Source: Pycnococcus provasolii (taxonomy: Eukaryota > Chlorophyta > Pseudoscourfieldiophyceae > Pseudoscourfieldiales > Pycnococcaceae). Taken from it: a DNA stretch of 64,000 bases. This document shows positions 1 through 8,342 of this stretch, one piece after another. The stretch lies in assembly GCA_938743325.2 (NCBI GenBank), contig OW568876.1:1-64000 (forward strand). Direction: 5' to 3'. The first letter of the stretch is position 1. Each line of letters begins with the position of its first letter. Made by a program: the position numbers and the translations under genes. Below the pieces are notes generated by a model. It made no database searches, was not told the origin of the DNA, and saw nothing but the letters and a program-made list of their open reading frames with translations.

Positions 1-288
1 CTAACCCTAACCCTAACCCTAACCCTAACCCTAACCCTAACCCTAACCCTAACCCTAACCCTAACCCTAACCCTAACCCTAACCCTAACCCTAACCCTAA
101 CCCTAACCCTAACCCTAACCCTAACCCTAACCCTAACCCTAACCCTAACCCTAACCCTAACCCTAACCCTAACCCTAACCCTAACCCTAACCCTAACCCT
201 AACCCTAACCCTAACCCTAACCCTAACCCTAACCCTAACCCTAACCCTAGACGTAACCCTAGACGTAACCCTAGACGTAACCCTAACC
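1..288. repeat. Telomere, CCCTAA repeats
   Basis: Uninterrupted 6-bp CCCTAA repeats run to about position 248. They are followed by three copies of a 12-bp variant (CCCTAGACGTAA) and a last CCCTAACCCTAG. The G-rich strand is TTAGGG and points off the left edge, so this is the physical left end of a chromosome. TTAGGG is the vertebrate/fungal-type repeat; land plants and many green algae use TTTAGGG. Confidence 0.97.
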
Positions 289-480
289 CTAGTTTGTAAA
301 CCCTAATCAGGGATCCGGGTACCTAACCCCAGGGTTAGCCCTAACCCTCACGCTAACCTGAGGGCTAACCCTCGCCCTAACCCCAGGGTTACGCCTAACC
401 CAGAACCTAACTTTGACCCTAACCCCAGGGTTAGCCCTTACCCTGGGGTTAGGGTCAAGGTTAGGTTCTGGGTTAGCTTC
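289..480. repeat. Degenerate telomeric sequence with 78-bp palindrome
   Basis: This stretch is a mosaic of CCCTAA- and TTAGGG-like words in both orientations, many as the palindromic word CTAACCCCAGGGTTAG. At 397-434 and 437-474 two 38-bp arms are inverted copies with two mismatches (36/38) around a 2-nt centre, so a single strand could fold into a long hairpin. It lies directly inside the telomere. Confidence 0.85.
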
Positions 481-487
481 TAGGTTA

Positions 488-533
488 TGGTGGTGGTGGT
501 GGTGGTGGTGGTGGTGGTGGTGGTGGGGGGGGG
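488..533 (+). repeat. (TGG)n microsatellite with poly-G end
   Basis: About twelve TGG triplets are followed by a run of G. The tract marks the inner edge of the degenerate telomeric sequence and is simple sequence, not coding. Confidence 0.9.
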
Positions 534-859
534 AGCAATTGTTGATGCAATTGTTGACTGGATAGACTAATTTGATTGATGCTACAACGGCCGGAAGAGG
601 ACCTGTGAGGTCCTCTTGCAAGATGTTCCCCCGGGGGCTGCCGGGCAGCCGGCCCGGGGCCTCTTCCCCTACCACTCTTGCATTCTACACCTACGACGTA
701 CTGTGGTGAGCAATGCTTGAAAAGCCTTCAGTGACATTTCCACGGTCCACCCAAAGCTTCGGTCCTCCATATTCAACGCCGATGAGAAGGCATGACATAT
801 CCCTCCCCCGTCGACTTGAATATCAATAGTACACGTGGTATTTCCACTCCGATTTCTCC
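534..859. other. Subtelomeric spacer with GC-rich hairpins
   Basis: No supported gene. It contains a perfect 10-bp-arm palindrome at 595-617 (AAGAGGACCT, 3-nt loop) and directly after it a run of nested GC palindromes at about 625-657. The remaining sequence is unique within this window. Confidence 0.6.
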
Positions 860-920
860 AAACCTCCCCGTCACGTGATTAGACCTCCCCGTCACGCGAT
901 TAGACCTCCCCGTCACGCGA
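860..920 (+). repeat. Left inverted repeat (3 x 21 bp)
   Basis: The repeat is three tandem copies of a 21-bp unit of the form acctccccgtcacgcgatta. The outer copy contains a CACGTG palindrome and the inner two have CACGCG. The reverse complement occurs at 6080-6140 with one mismatch. Confidence 0.95.
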
Positions 921-1051
921 TCACGCCCCCCAACCTTGAAAATAGTAACTCCGACCTTTTTGGTTGACGTATTCCGGGGAGGTTGGTAATGATGGCGCCT
1001 CTCCAGGTAAGGCTCCCTCCTTCCTATGCAAACCACCTTTCCGTGTCCGCC

Positions 1052-1120
<69 letters not shown>

Positions 1121-1839
1121 TGAGGTATAAGAATAATAACAACAGGTTTAGGAGGAGCTCGTTGCTTCTTTGTCAACATCGTCCTCCTCCTCGTCATCCT
1201 CATCAGAATAATAACAATCAAGCTATGGTGATGTCTCTCTCCTCTGCTGGCTCCTCTGATCCTCATCATCATCGTCAACGCCTGTCATCATGGCTCTCGT
1301 CATCCCTACACATCACGGATACCCATAACTACTACATCCAACTCGCCCTCCACAGACTCCGCTCATCCCCCCTCGCATCGCAAAAGGCACTCGCCGCACA
1401 CATCACACAACATCACGCTCCCTCATTAACCTCCTCCTCCTCCACCCTCACCACAGCTCTCTCCCAGTACGCCGCCTCCCCACAGGGAAGGAAAATTCAA
1501 AACACTTCTGACACGTTGCGTCGCCTGCAACTTCAGCTCGCATCCACACAAAAGTTCGTCACGCAAGAAGAACAAACTCCGCGCACAGTGTGCGCGCGCC
1601 GCCTCGCGCCTTCCGACGCTCATCGCCACCATTGACACCATCACCGCCGAACTTGCCACCCTACAAGCCAACTGCGTCGAATATCAACATCTTCTTTCAC
1701 GTCCGATCCAAACTTCACGCGAGGAGCAAGAATGCCAGTCTCCTCGAGGAGAGCACGCGCGGTGCTGCTGGCACTCGAGACGCTCGCATCAGCGTCCTCA
1801 AGGAACCTGCGCATCGTCTGCACGGCGAGCGCGTCAGTG
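921..1839. other. Element left arm: hexanucleotide repeat and unassigned frames
   Basis: The arm holds (CGTCTG)n, about 11.5 copies at 1052-1120, then roughly 700 bp of open but compositionally odd sequence upstream of the fibre repeats. Parts of 1570-1730 look like helical coding sequence, possibly the front of the fibre region. No family could be assigned and the area appears broken. Confidence 0.5.
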
Positions 1840-2982
1840 ACGAGCGATGCGTCGGTGATCATGACGAGCGCGGCATCTACGACGGTGACGACCGGATCGA
1901 CGCTGGACGTGTCGAGCACGGGCGCCGACGACGGTGACGAGCGGATCGACGCTGGACGTGTCGAGCACGGGCGGCTGCGACGGTGACGAGCGGATCGACG
2001 CTGGACGTGTCGAGCACGGGCGCCGACGACGGTGACGAGCGGATCGACGCTCGATGTGTCGAGCACAGCGGCTGCAACAGTGACGAGCGGATCGACACTC
2101 GGCGTGACAGTGGCGACCGACGCGACGGTATCTGCGGGCGGCGACGTGTCGATGACGAGCACGGGCAAGACGACTGCGACGTCGACCGGCTCCGACATCT
2201 CGGTGTCGGCGCCGAGCGCAGACGCGAAGGTGTCAATCGCGTCCGGTGGCTCGACGACGGTGACGAGCGGCGACGACGTCGACGTCACCGCGGAGGACGC
2301 AGTGACGATCACATCAGGCGAGGGCGGCATGCGTCTGCAGTCGACTGGCCAGCTGGCCGCGTCGTTCTACGGCGCGGTGCAGCTGAGCAGCACGACCGGA
2401 CCGATGTCCCTGAGCACGGGCGCGGGTGGCGCGTCGCTGGTGTCGCTGGGCGCGGTCCTCGTGGACGCTGACGGCTCTGGCACAGGCCGCCTCGAGGTCC
2501 GCGCCGGCGCATCGGGCGTGGACGTGGACGCTGTCGGCGACGTGTCAGTGACGAGCGGATCGACGCTGGACGTGTCGAGCACGGGCGCGACGACGGTGAC
2601 GAGCGGATCGACGCTGGACGTTTCGAGCACGGGTGCCACGACGGTGGCGAGCGGATCGACGCTGGACGTTTCGAGCACGGGCGCTGCGACGGTGACGAGC
2701 GGATCGACGCTCGGCGTGACAGTGGCGACCGACGCGACGGTATCTGCGGGTGGCGACGTGTCGATGACGAGCACGGGCAAGACGACAGTGACGAGCGGAT
2801 CGACGCTGGACGTGTCGAGCACGGGCGCTGCGACAGTGACGAGCGGATCGACGCTCGATGTGTCGAGCACAGCGGCTGCGACAGTGACGAGCGGATCGAC
2901 ACTCGGCGTGACAGTGGCGACCGACGCGACGGTATCTGCGGGCGGCGACGTGTCGATGACGAGCACAAGCAAAACTTTGTAA
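1840..2982 (+). pseudogene. Fibre-type repeat protein remains (virus/phage-like), fossil
   Basis: The plus strand encodes repeats of about 16 residues (48 bp) of the form GATTVTSGSTLDVSST, interrupted by longer variants with VTVATDATVSAGGDVSMTST. This Ser/Thr/Gly/Val repeat style, predicted to form beta-structure, is typical of tail-fibre and surface-fibre proteins of phages and large algal viruses. The longest continuous piece is at 2032-2982, and the repeats begin earlier in other frames, so the gene is broken with a few breaks. The exact source virus is unknown; a secreted host adhesin is the alternative. Confidence 0.55.
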
Positions 2983-3029
2983 AATTTTGCTTTCTTAATC
3001 AAGGAGACCTGGTCGTGGCTAGGTTCCGC

Positions 3030-3066
3030 GCAGCGCTGTGGGGGGGGTGGGGGGTGGGGGGGGGGA
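3030..3066 (+). repeat. Poly-G tract
   Basis: Runs of 6-9 G separated by single T lie just after the fibre region. The tract has quadruplex-forming potential and no coding role is seen. Confidence 0.7.
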
Positions 3067-3116
3067 TGAATTGCAAGGAAGGTAAGCAATAAAATATTCA
3101 TTAAATATTGAAAATA

Positions 3117-3381
3117 AATTGAAAATAAAAAGAGGGCGCATAAATAATGGAGTAGGAAGGGGGTTTTCTTTGCCATGCAACAGATCCAGTAAGCCAATAT
3201 ATTCAATCATCAAGAGACGAGCACGTCGTCATCATGACCGTCGTCGTTGGAATTGAAAATAAAAAGAGGGCGCATAAATGGAGTAGGAAGGGGGTTTTCT
3301 TTGCCATGCAACAGATCCAGTAAGCCAATATATTCAATCATCAAGAGACGAGCATGTCGTCATCATGACCGTCGTCGTCGG
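3117..3381. repeat. Tandem duplication, 134 + 131 bp
   Basis: Copy 1 is 3117-3250 and copy 2 is 3251-3381. They are nearly identical, differing by a 3-nt gap and two substitutions that I could see. Copy 2 carries the 3' end of the reverse-strand frame at 3341-3583, so copy 1 holds a detached duplicate of that gene end. Confidence 0.9.
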
Positions 3382-3583
3382 AATGCACCTCGACGTTGAT
3401 GCGCCGTAGAAGCTCGATGGTCTTCGCCCTCAGATTAAGGCGTGTCTTCTTGCGGGCTTTACCAGTCGTGGCCTTGTGCGTGATATACTCGTGGGTGTCG
3501 GCGACCCTTTCGGCGAGCGCCACGAGCAAGTCTGGGTTCAACTTGGTCGTGCCCAAACTGTCTGCGTTGATCTGGATGTTCAT
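3341..3583 (-). CDS. Small hypothetical protein inside the element
   Basis: An 80-residue reverse-strand frame starts at ATG 3583. Its composition looks coding: a hydrophilic helical N-terminal half, a Lys/Arg-rich middle (GKARKKTRLNLRAK) and an acidic Asp/His tail ending DDDMLVS. I do not recognise a family. It faces away from the adhesin pieces starting at about 3590. A longer frame upstream of this ATG overlaps those pieces antisense and is probably spurious. Confidence 0.4.
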   Translation of the reverse strand: MNIQINADSLGTTKLNPDLLVALAERVADTHEYITHKATTGKARKKTRLNLRAKTIELLRRINVEVHSDDDGHDDDMLVS

Positions 3584-3589
3584 GTTCTT

Positions 3590-3985
3590 GTATGGTTCAA
3601 GGGCGTCATCGACTCCGTGGCGGTGTACTCCCGCGTGCTGTGCGCGGAGGAAATCAAGGAGCTGTACAAGACTTGGGACTACGCCGCGCTGTTCGGCACC
3701 GGCAAGTCCACGACGGTGTCGGTGCCCGCGCTCACGGCGCCCAAGGGTGCCGCTGGCCTGCTCACGACGTTCTACGCCGCGAACGGCCTGAAGACGCAAA
3801 AGATGTTCACCGGCACGGAGAACTTTGGCAGTGCGAGCCCCCTTCGGCGGGGCACCGACTGACGGCTGGTCCGCGCAGATCACCGGCTACATCTACGCTC
3901 CCATCTCTGACGAGTATTACTTCCACGTCATGCGAACCGCTGGAGCGAGCGCGCGATGGCCGAGGCGTTGAACCCGCATCCCACG
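3590..3985 (+). pseudogene. LamG-like and PA14-like adhesin remains, fossil
   Basis: A piece reading GVIDSVAVYSRVLCAEEIKE matches the end of a LamG/concanavalin-type jelly-roll domain. It is followed by a PA14-like stretch (GYIYAPISDEYYFHV). Such carbohydrate-binding modules occur together in adhesins and in surface proteins of large DNA viruses. The gene lacks its front and is broken; it shares plus orientation with the fibre repeats about 600 bp upstream and may belong to the same original locus. Confidence 0.5.
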
Positions 3986-4174
3986 ACACCTGCTGGCTTT
4001 AAGTCGAGCTAGATTGCATCGTTGTTGTATGCTGTTTGTCGTCCGGCGCGATTGTAGGGCAGTTTGCCCCCTGATTCTGCCCGGAACGAATAATGTTAAA
4101 ACCAAAAGTATATCTCCTTACACCATCTTTATTCATGATTCCCCGGTTTCCCCCACACCACTAGTCCACCACTC

Positions 4175-5935
4175 TCAAGCGTTGTACTTTCCACACATCT
4201 GCTTTTTAGATTGGGGCCCTATCATGTGCTTGCCCCCCTCTGGTCCAAGCATTCCACAATTGGTGCACTTCCTTTTGGGTTTATTGCGCCAATCTTGCGG
4301 TATCTGGCGTGGCATTTTCTTTTGCGAGACATCGCATTTGCAGTAGGTTGCCATATCCAATCCCGCGACTGCGTAGAATTTCGAGCACGCGGCGCACTCA
4401 AAAGCCGGAAGGGCAGCGCGTGCCTTGGGGATTCCCGTGAGACGCGTCGTCTTCTTGCCGTCGTCCTCTGCCGGCTTAAGCGCGACGTTCCAGCGATTGC
4501 TCACAGCTTTGTCCGACCGGTTGTTGCCCAGCGCATGCGCGATCTTCGACCACTTGTTGCCGAGCTCTCGCTGTAGTGCGATAATCTTCGCATCTTCGTC
4601 ACGCGAAAAAGGCTCGCGATTCACCCCTGTGTCAAGGTGAGTAAGCCATCGCTGACGGCAGCTCTTGCCATCGCGCTCCACACCCATCTTCAAGGAGATG
4701 CCGTGCCAGTCTCTCGCGCCGTGCGTTTGCACAAGCTGACGAAGTTTGCTGTCCTCCTCGTCCGACCAAAGCACGGTCACACGATTCACGCCTGTGGCAT
4801 CGGCGAGTTTCTGCTGCTTTTCCTGCTGCTTTTCCGGCTTAAGCGCGTTGTACCAGCGATTCTGCACAGCATTGTTCGACCGGTTGTTGCCCAGCGCATG
4901 CGCGATGATCGACCACTTGTTGCCGAGCTCGAGCTCTCGCTGTAGTGCGATAATCTTCGCATCTTCGTCACGCGAAAAAGGCTCGCGACCGGCGAGTTTC
5001 TCCTGCTTTTCCTGCTTTTCCGGCTTAAGCGCGACGTTCCAGCGATTCTGCACAGCTTTGTCCGACCGGTTGTTGCCCAGCGCATGCGCGATCTTCGACC
5101 ACTTGTTGCCGAGCTCTCGCTGTAGTGCGATAATCTTCGCATCTTCGTCACACGAAAAAGGCTCGCGATTCACCCCTGTGGCAAGGTGATTAAGCCATCG
5201 CTGACGGCAGCTCTTGAAATCGCGCTTCCCACCCATCTTCAAGGAGATGCCGGACCAGTCCTTCGCGCCGTGCGTTTGCACAAGCTCACGAAGTTTGCTG
5301 TCCTCCTCGTCCGTCCAACGCATGTGCTTTTGAACATTGCAGTCAGCCAGTTGGACGTTCGATGTGTCGATGTCCCTGCCCAATTGGTGCATTGGATCAA
5401 ATTTGCTGTGCTGCAGATTCGGACACGCAGCCGCCACTTCACCACTTTCGAGCACGCCGGGTGGCAATGATGGATGAGCAGAGGCAGGTGGTGATGTTGT
5501 TGTAGGCGGCAGCACTGTGTTGGTGTTGGTGTTGGTGTTGTTCAGCGGCTGCATTTTCAAAGGTACCGTCGTCGTCGTCGTCAAGGTGTTTTCCACCTTG
5601 TGCTGAATCTGCTCTTGCTGCACCCTCTTCTTCTTTTGTGCTTGCATGGCATCGAGAACCGCCAGAGCTGCGAATCCACCACCAAGTCTAATTCTTTTCG
5701 CTGAATTATGCAGCTCGTCGTCGTCGTGATGACGAGATGTCTTCTCTCCTCCTCCTCCTCTCCCATCAGCATCACCAAGATGATGACGACGACCACCACC
5801 ATTATCACTATCATCACGGAGATGATCCTCCTCCTCGACTGACCCATGATGATTACCAAGAGCCTCATGAGCATCATCAGCAAGAGGGAGCGCATACGGT
5901 TCATGGCGCTCGACTGCAGATATTTTGACCATCAT
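4175..5935 (-). CDS. Myb-like protein with five SANT repeats
   Basis: 586 residues from ATG 5935. The N-terminal 180 residues are low-complexity (His/Asp/Gly, Asn-Thr repeats). Five Myb/SANT repeats follow: an R2-like unit starting RWTDEEDSKLRELVQTHGAK, an R3-like unit starting REPFSCDEDAKIIALQRELG, an extra R3-like unit, then a second R2-R3 pair. The C-terminal 75 residues have CxxC, CxC and CxxC cysteine groups suggesting a zinc-binding fold. The role is presumably sequence-specific DNA binding in the nucleus. The R2-R3 block is duplicated at DNA level (about 4508-4675 versus 5056-5220 nearly identical), so the expansion is recent. The frame is fully open, and it lies inside the inverted-repeat element, so it may be element cargo rather than a host regulator. 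Confidence 0.8.
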   Translation of the reverse strand: MMVKISAVERHEPYALPLADDAHEALGNHHGSVEEEDHLRDDSDNGGGRRHHLGDADGRGGGGEKTSRHHDDDELHNSAKRIRLGGGFAALAVLDAMQAQKKKRVQQEQIQHKVENTLTTTTTVPLKMQPLNNTNTNTNTVLPPTTTSPPASAHPSLPPGVLESGEVAAACPNLQHSKFDPMHQLGRDIDTSNVQLADCNVQKHMRWTDEEDSKLRELVQTHGAKDWSGISLKMGGKRDFKSCRQRWLNHLATGVNREPFSCDEDAKIIALQRELGNKWSKIAHALGNNRSDKAVQNRWNVALKPEKQEKQEKLAGREPFSRDEDAKIIALQRELELGNKWSIIAHALGNNRSNNAVQNRWYNALKPEKQQEKQQKLADATGVNRVTVLWSDEEDSKLRQLVQTHGARDWHGISLKMGVERDGKSCRQRWLTHLDTGVNREPFSRDEDAKIIALQRELGNKWSKIAHALGNNRSDKAVSNRWNVALKPAEDDGKKTTRLTGIPKARAALPAFECAACSKFYAVAGLDMATYCKCDVSQKKMPRQIPQDWRNKPKRKCTNCGMLGPEGGKHMIGPQSKKQMCGKYNA

Positions 5936-6079
5936 CGTCAACGTGGGTGAAAATGAAAACGCGCTCTATTCGACCCGGATCGGGATTTCAGGGGGGAAAA
6001 TCGGTTACGATTTTCCTGATCAAAATATCTACAAGGAACGGCCAGCAGGGAATCCCCCTGCCAATCCCGTCCTTTGGAT

Positions 6080-6140
6080 TCGCGTGACGGGGAGGTCTAA
6101 TCGCGTGACGGGGAGGTCTAACCACGTGACGGGGAGGTTT
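6080..6140 (-). repeat. Right inverted repeat (3 x 21 bp)
   Basis: This is the reverse complement of 860-920 with one substitution, inside the CACGTG-bearing outer copy's neighbourhood. Similarity stops at the outer boundary on both sides, as expected for element ends. Confidence 0.95.
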
Positions 6141-6468
6141 TCTCTCTGATTAGTAAAGTAAACCCTAGTAGGGTTTGGATAGAAACACGACAGGAGTGGA
6201 GAGTGATTGTTAACCCCTACTTTTTTTAACCCACGACCGACCCGGGTGCACCCAGGTGGAAAAATGGGTGCTGACACGACAAAATCGGAAAATCCCCTTC
6301 CTGCCCCTCTCCTCCCACTCCTCCTCCTGTTCCTCTCGCCTTTTCTGTTCAGCCACGTTGGCCACCCACACAGTCGACACCCCCCCCTTTTTTTTTGTCC
6401 TCCTTTATCCAGCCACGCACACGCTCGCACACGCACACACGCTCACGCACACGCACACTCACGCACTC
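6141..6468 (+). promoter_or_regulatory. Upstream region of the SnRK1 gene
   Basis: Spacer between the element and the first host gene. A telobox-like inverted pair (AAACCCTAG...AGGGTTT) is at 6160-6176. A long CA-rich tract (CGCACACACGCT-type) at 6411-6467 directly precedes the start codon and probably is the 5' UTR. Confidence 0.5.
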
Positions 6469-8184
6469 ATGGCGTCCGCCAAAGACGCACCCGCTACAAA
6501 CCCAAACCAACCTCCCTCCAACCAAGGTGGTCAGATTGCGAATCCCACAGGCGTCGTCACGCCCACAGCCGCGACGGCGGAACTGCACCTGCCCAACTAC
6601 CGCCTGGGGAAAACGCTTGGCATTGGCTCGTTCGGAAAGGTCAAGGTCGCCGAGCACATACTGACGGGGCACAAGGTTGCGGTAAAGATTCTCAACAAAA
6701 AGAAGGTGAGATCGATGGAGATGGAGGAAAAGGTGAGGCGGGAAATCAAAATACTCAGGCTGTTCATGCACCCGCACATCATACGCATGTACGAGGTGAT
6801 TGAGACGCCAAACGAAATCTACCTCGTCATGGAGTACGTCAAGGGAGGAGAGCTGTTCGACTACATCGTGGAGAAGGGTCGGCTGTACGAAGAGGAAGGG
6901 CGCTCGTTCTTCCAGCAGATTGTGTCCGGCGTCGAGTACTGCCACCGGAACATGGTCGCGCACCGTGACCTCAAGCCGGAGAACCTCCTCCTTGACAGCC
7001 GAGGGAATGTGAAAATCGCCGACTTTGGACTCTCGAACGTCATACGCGACGGAAGGTTCCTCAAGACGAGCTGCGGATCACCGAACTACGCCGCGCCGGA
7101 GGTCATCTCAGGACGGCTGTACGCCGGACCGGAGGTTGACGTGTGGAGCTGTGGCGTAATTTTGTACGCGCTGCTGTGCGGAAGCCTGCCCTTTGACGAC
7201 GAAAACATTCCAAACCTCTTCAAAAAAATCAAGGGAGGCATCTACAACCTGCCAAGCCACCTGTCGCCAGGCGCACGCGACCTCATCACGCGCATCCTCA
7301 TCGTCGACCCGGTGAAGCGCATCACCATCCCTGAGATTCGCTTCCACCCGTGGTTCAGCCTTCACCTGCCAAGGTATCTTGCCGTCATGCCGCCGGATGC
7401 AGCCACGCAGTCGCTGTCGCTGGATGGCGAGACACTCGACGAGGTGTGCAGGCATGGATTCGATCGAATGTTCGTCGTCGAGTCCATCCACGCTAGACTT
7501 CAGAACAACGCCACCGTCGCGTACTACCTCATCTTGGATGCGCGAAGGCTCAACGCGGCTCCGGGCACCGGCGGGTACCTGCAGGCTGACATCGACGTGC
7601 CAGCGGCGCAGCAAACAGCCTCCTCCGCCGCCGCAGCCGCGGCTGCTGCCGCGGCGGCGGCTGCAGCCGCCTCCACACATCCGGGCATGCATCCAGGAGC
7701 GCATCAGCATGCGCAGTTCAGCATGGCACCCGAGGGCCAGTGGAGGCCGTCGTTCGCCGCGCAGGCGATGATGTCCCAGCGCGTGGTGGCGGAGAAGCGG
7801 TGGACGCTGGGCATGCCCGCGCGTGCACATCCAAGCGAGCTCATGGGTGAAGTGTACCACACGTTGCGAGCTGTCGGCGCGATGTGGAAAAAGAAGGCGC
7901 CGTACTGCCTTCGATGCATCGTTCCTTTGCCTCAACGCTCGCCGAAGAGTCGAGACAGCGACGATGCGGACATGCGCATGTCGAGTGACACCGGCGGGGC
8001 TGCAGCGACAGACGCGCAGCGATTCCTCAAGGTGGAGTTGCAGCTGTACAAGGTGAAAGAAGGACGCTACCTGCTCGATGTTCTGAAGGTGTATGGCGAG
8101 CTCTACGCGTTTCTTGATTTGTGCAGCCGCCTGACGACTGTATTCTCGTGGCGCTCCGTTAGCTCTTCATCACTCTTCTCGTAA
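6469..8184 (+). CDS. SnRK1: SnRK1/AMPK alpha-type protein kinase
   Basis: 571 residues; start chosen at ATG 6469, because the in-frame ATG 71 codons upstream would add only a low-complexity His/Thr leader. Kinase domain about 44-296: glycine loop GIGSFGKV, catalytic Lys73, HRDLKPEN with Asp167, DFG Asp185, and T-loop FLKTSCGSPNYAAPE with the activating Thr at 200. A UBA-like autoinhibitory segment follows at about 326-368, then a poly-Ala linker, and a C-terminal KA1-type region (about 440-565) that binds the beta and gamma subunits. By family, this is the energy-sensing kinase of plants, acting in cytosol and nucleus. No key residue is missing. An AATAAA signal lies 5 nt after the stop (8189). 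Confidence 0.95.
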   Translation: MASAKDAPATNPNQPPSNQGGQIANPTGVVTPTAATAELHLPNYRLGKTLGIGSFGKVKVAEHILTGHKVAVKILNKKKVRSMEMEEKVRREIKILRLFMHPHIIRMYEVIETPNEIYLVMEYVKGGELFDYIVEKGRLYEEEGRSFFQQIVSGVEYCHRNMVAHRDLKPENLLLDSRGNVKIADFGLSNVIRDGRFLKTSCGSPNYAAPEVISGRLYAGPEVDVWSCGVILYALLCGSLPFDDENIPNLFKKIKGGIYNLPSHLSPGARDLITRILIVDPVKRITIPEIRFHPWFSLHLPRYLAVMPPDAATQSLSLDGETLDEVCRHGFDRMFVVESIHARLQNNATVAYYLILDARRLNAAPGTGGYLQADIDVPAAQQTASSAAAAAAAAAAAAAAASTHPGMHPGAHQHAQFSMAPEGQWRPSFAAQAMMSQRVVAEKRWTLGMPARAHPSELMGEVYHTLRAVGAMWKKKAPYCLRCIVPLPQRSPKSRDSDDADMRMSSDTGGAAATDAQRFLKVELQLYKVKEGRYLLDVLKVYGELYAFLDLCSRLTTVFSWRSVSSSSLFS

Positions 8185-8342
8185 TATGAATAAAAGTATG
8201 CTGTTGAAACTCCCACCACACACACAAGAAGCAGTCACACAGTGACCCGACCCCCCCCCCCCCCCAAAAAAAAAACCAAAACCAAACCCGAAATCCATCC
8301 CGCCAAAAAGAACATATCATCAGTTGATATAATAATAATAAC

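Larger units (their letters stand above)
860..6140. mobile_element. Subtelomeric element with 61-bp inverted repeats, virus-like cargo
   Basis: Two inverted 61-bp repeats (860-920 and 6080-6140, 60/61 identical) bracket 5.3 kb whose content differs from the surrounding host genes: a decayed fibre-repeat region, LamG-like and PA14-like pieces, a 134/131-bp tandem duplication, a small reverse-strand frame and an open Myb-like gene. I see no transposase, integrase, polymerase or capsid gene and no clear target-site duplication, so the family is unknown. The fibre and adhesin pieces resemble surface proteins of large DNA viruses of algae and tail fibres of phages, so at least part is best read as a viral fossil with several breaks. 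Near-identity of the ends suggests fairly recent arrival or homogenisation between chromosome ends. Confidence 0.6.

Noticed and set aside
860-920. CRISPR-like spaced repeats
   Set aside because: Only three contiguous copies with no spacers, in a eukaryotic subtelomere; they form an inverted-repeat end.
1024-1278. Reverse frame encoding a long poly-Arg run
   Set aside because: It is the antisense of the same hexanucleotide repeat and has no independent support.
964-1635. Forward open frame of 223 codons in the element's left arm
   Set aside because: Its N-terminal part is a translated hexanucleotide repeat (Ala-Ser)n and the rest is low-complexity His/Ser/Asn without a domain; I left it as unassigned fossil sequence.
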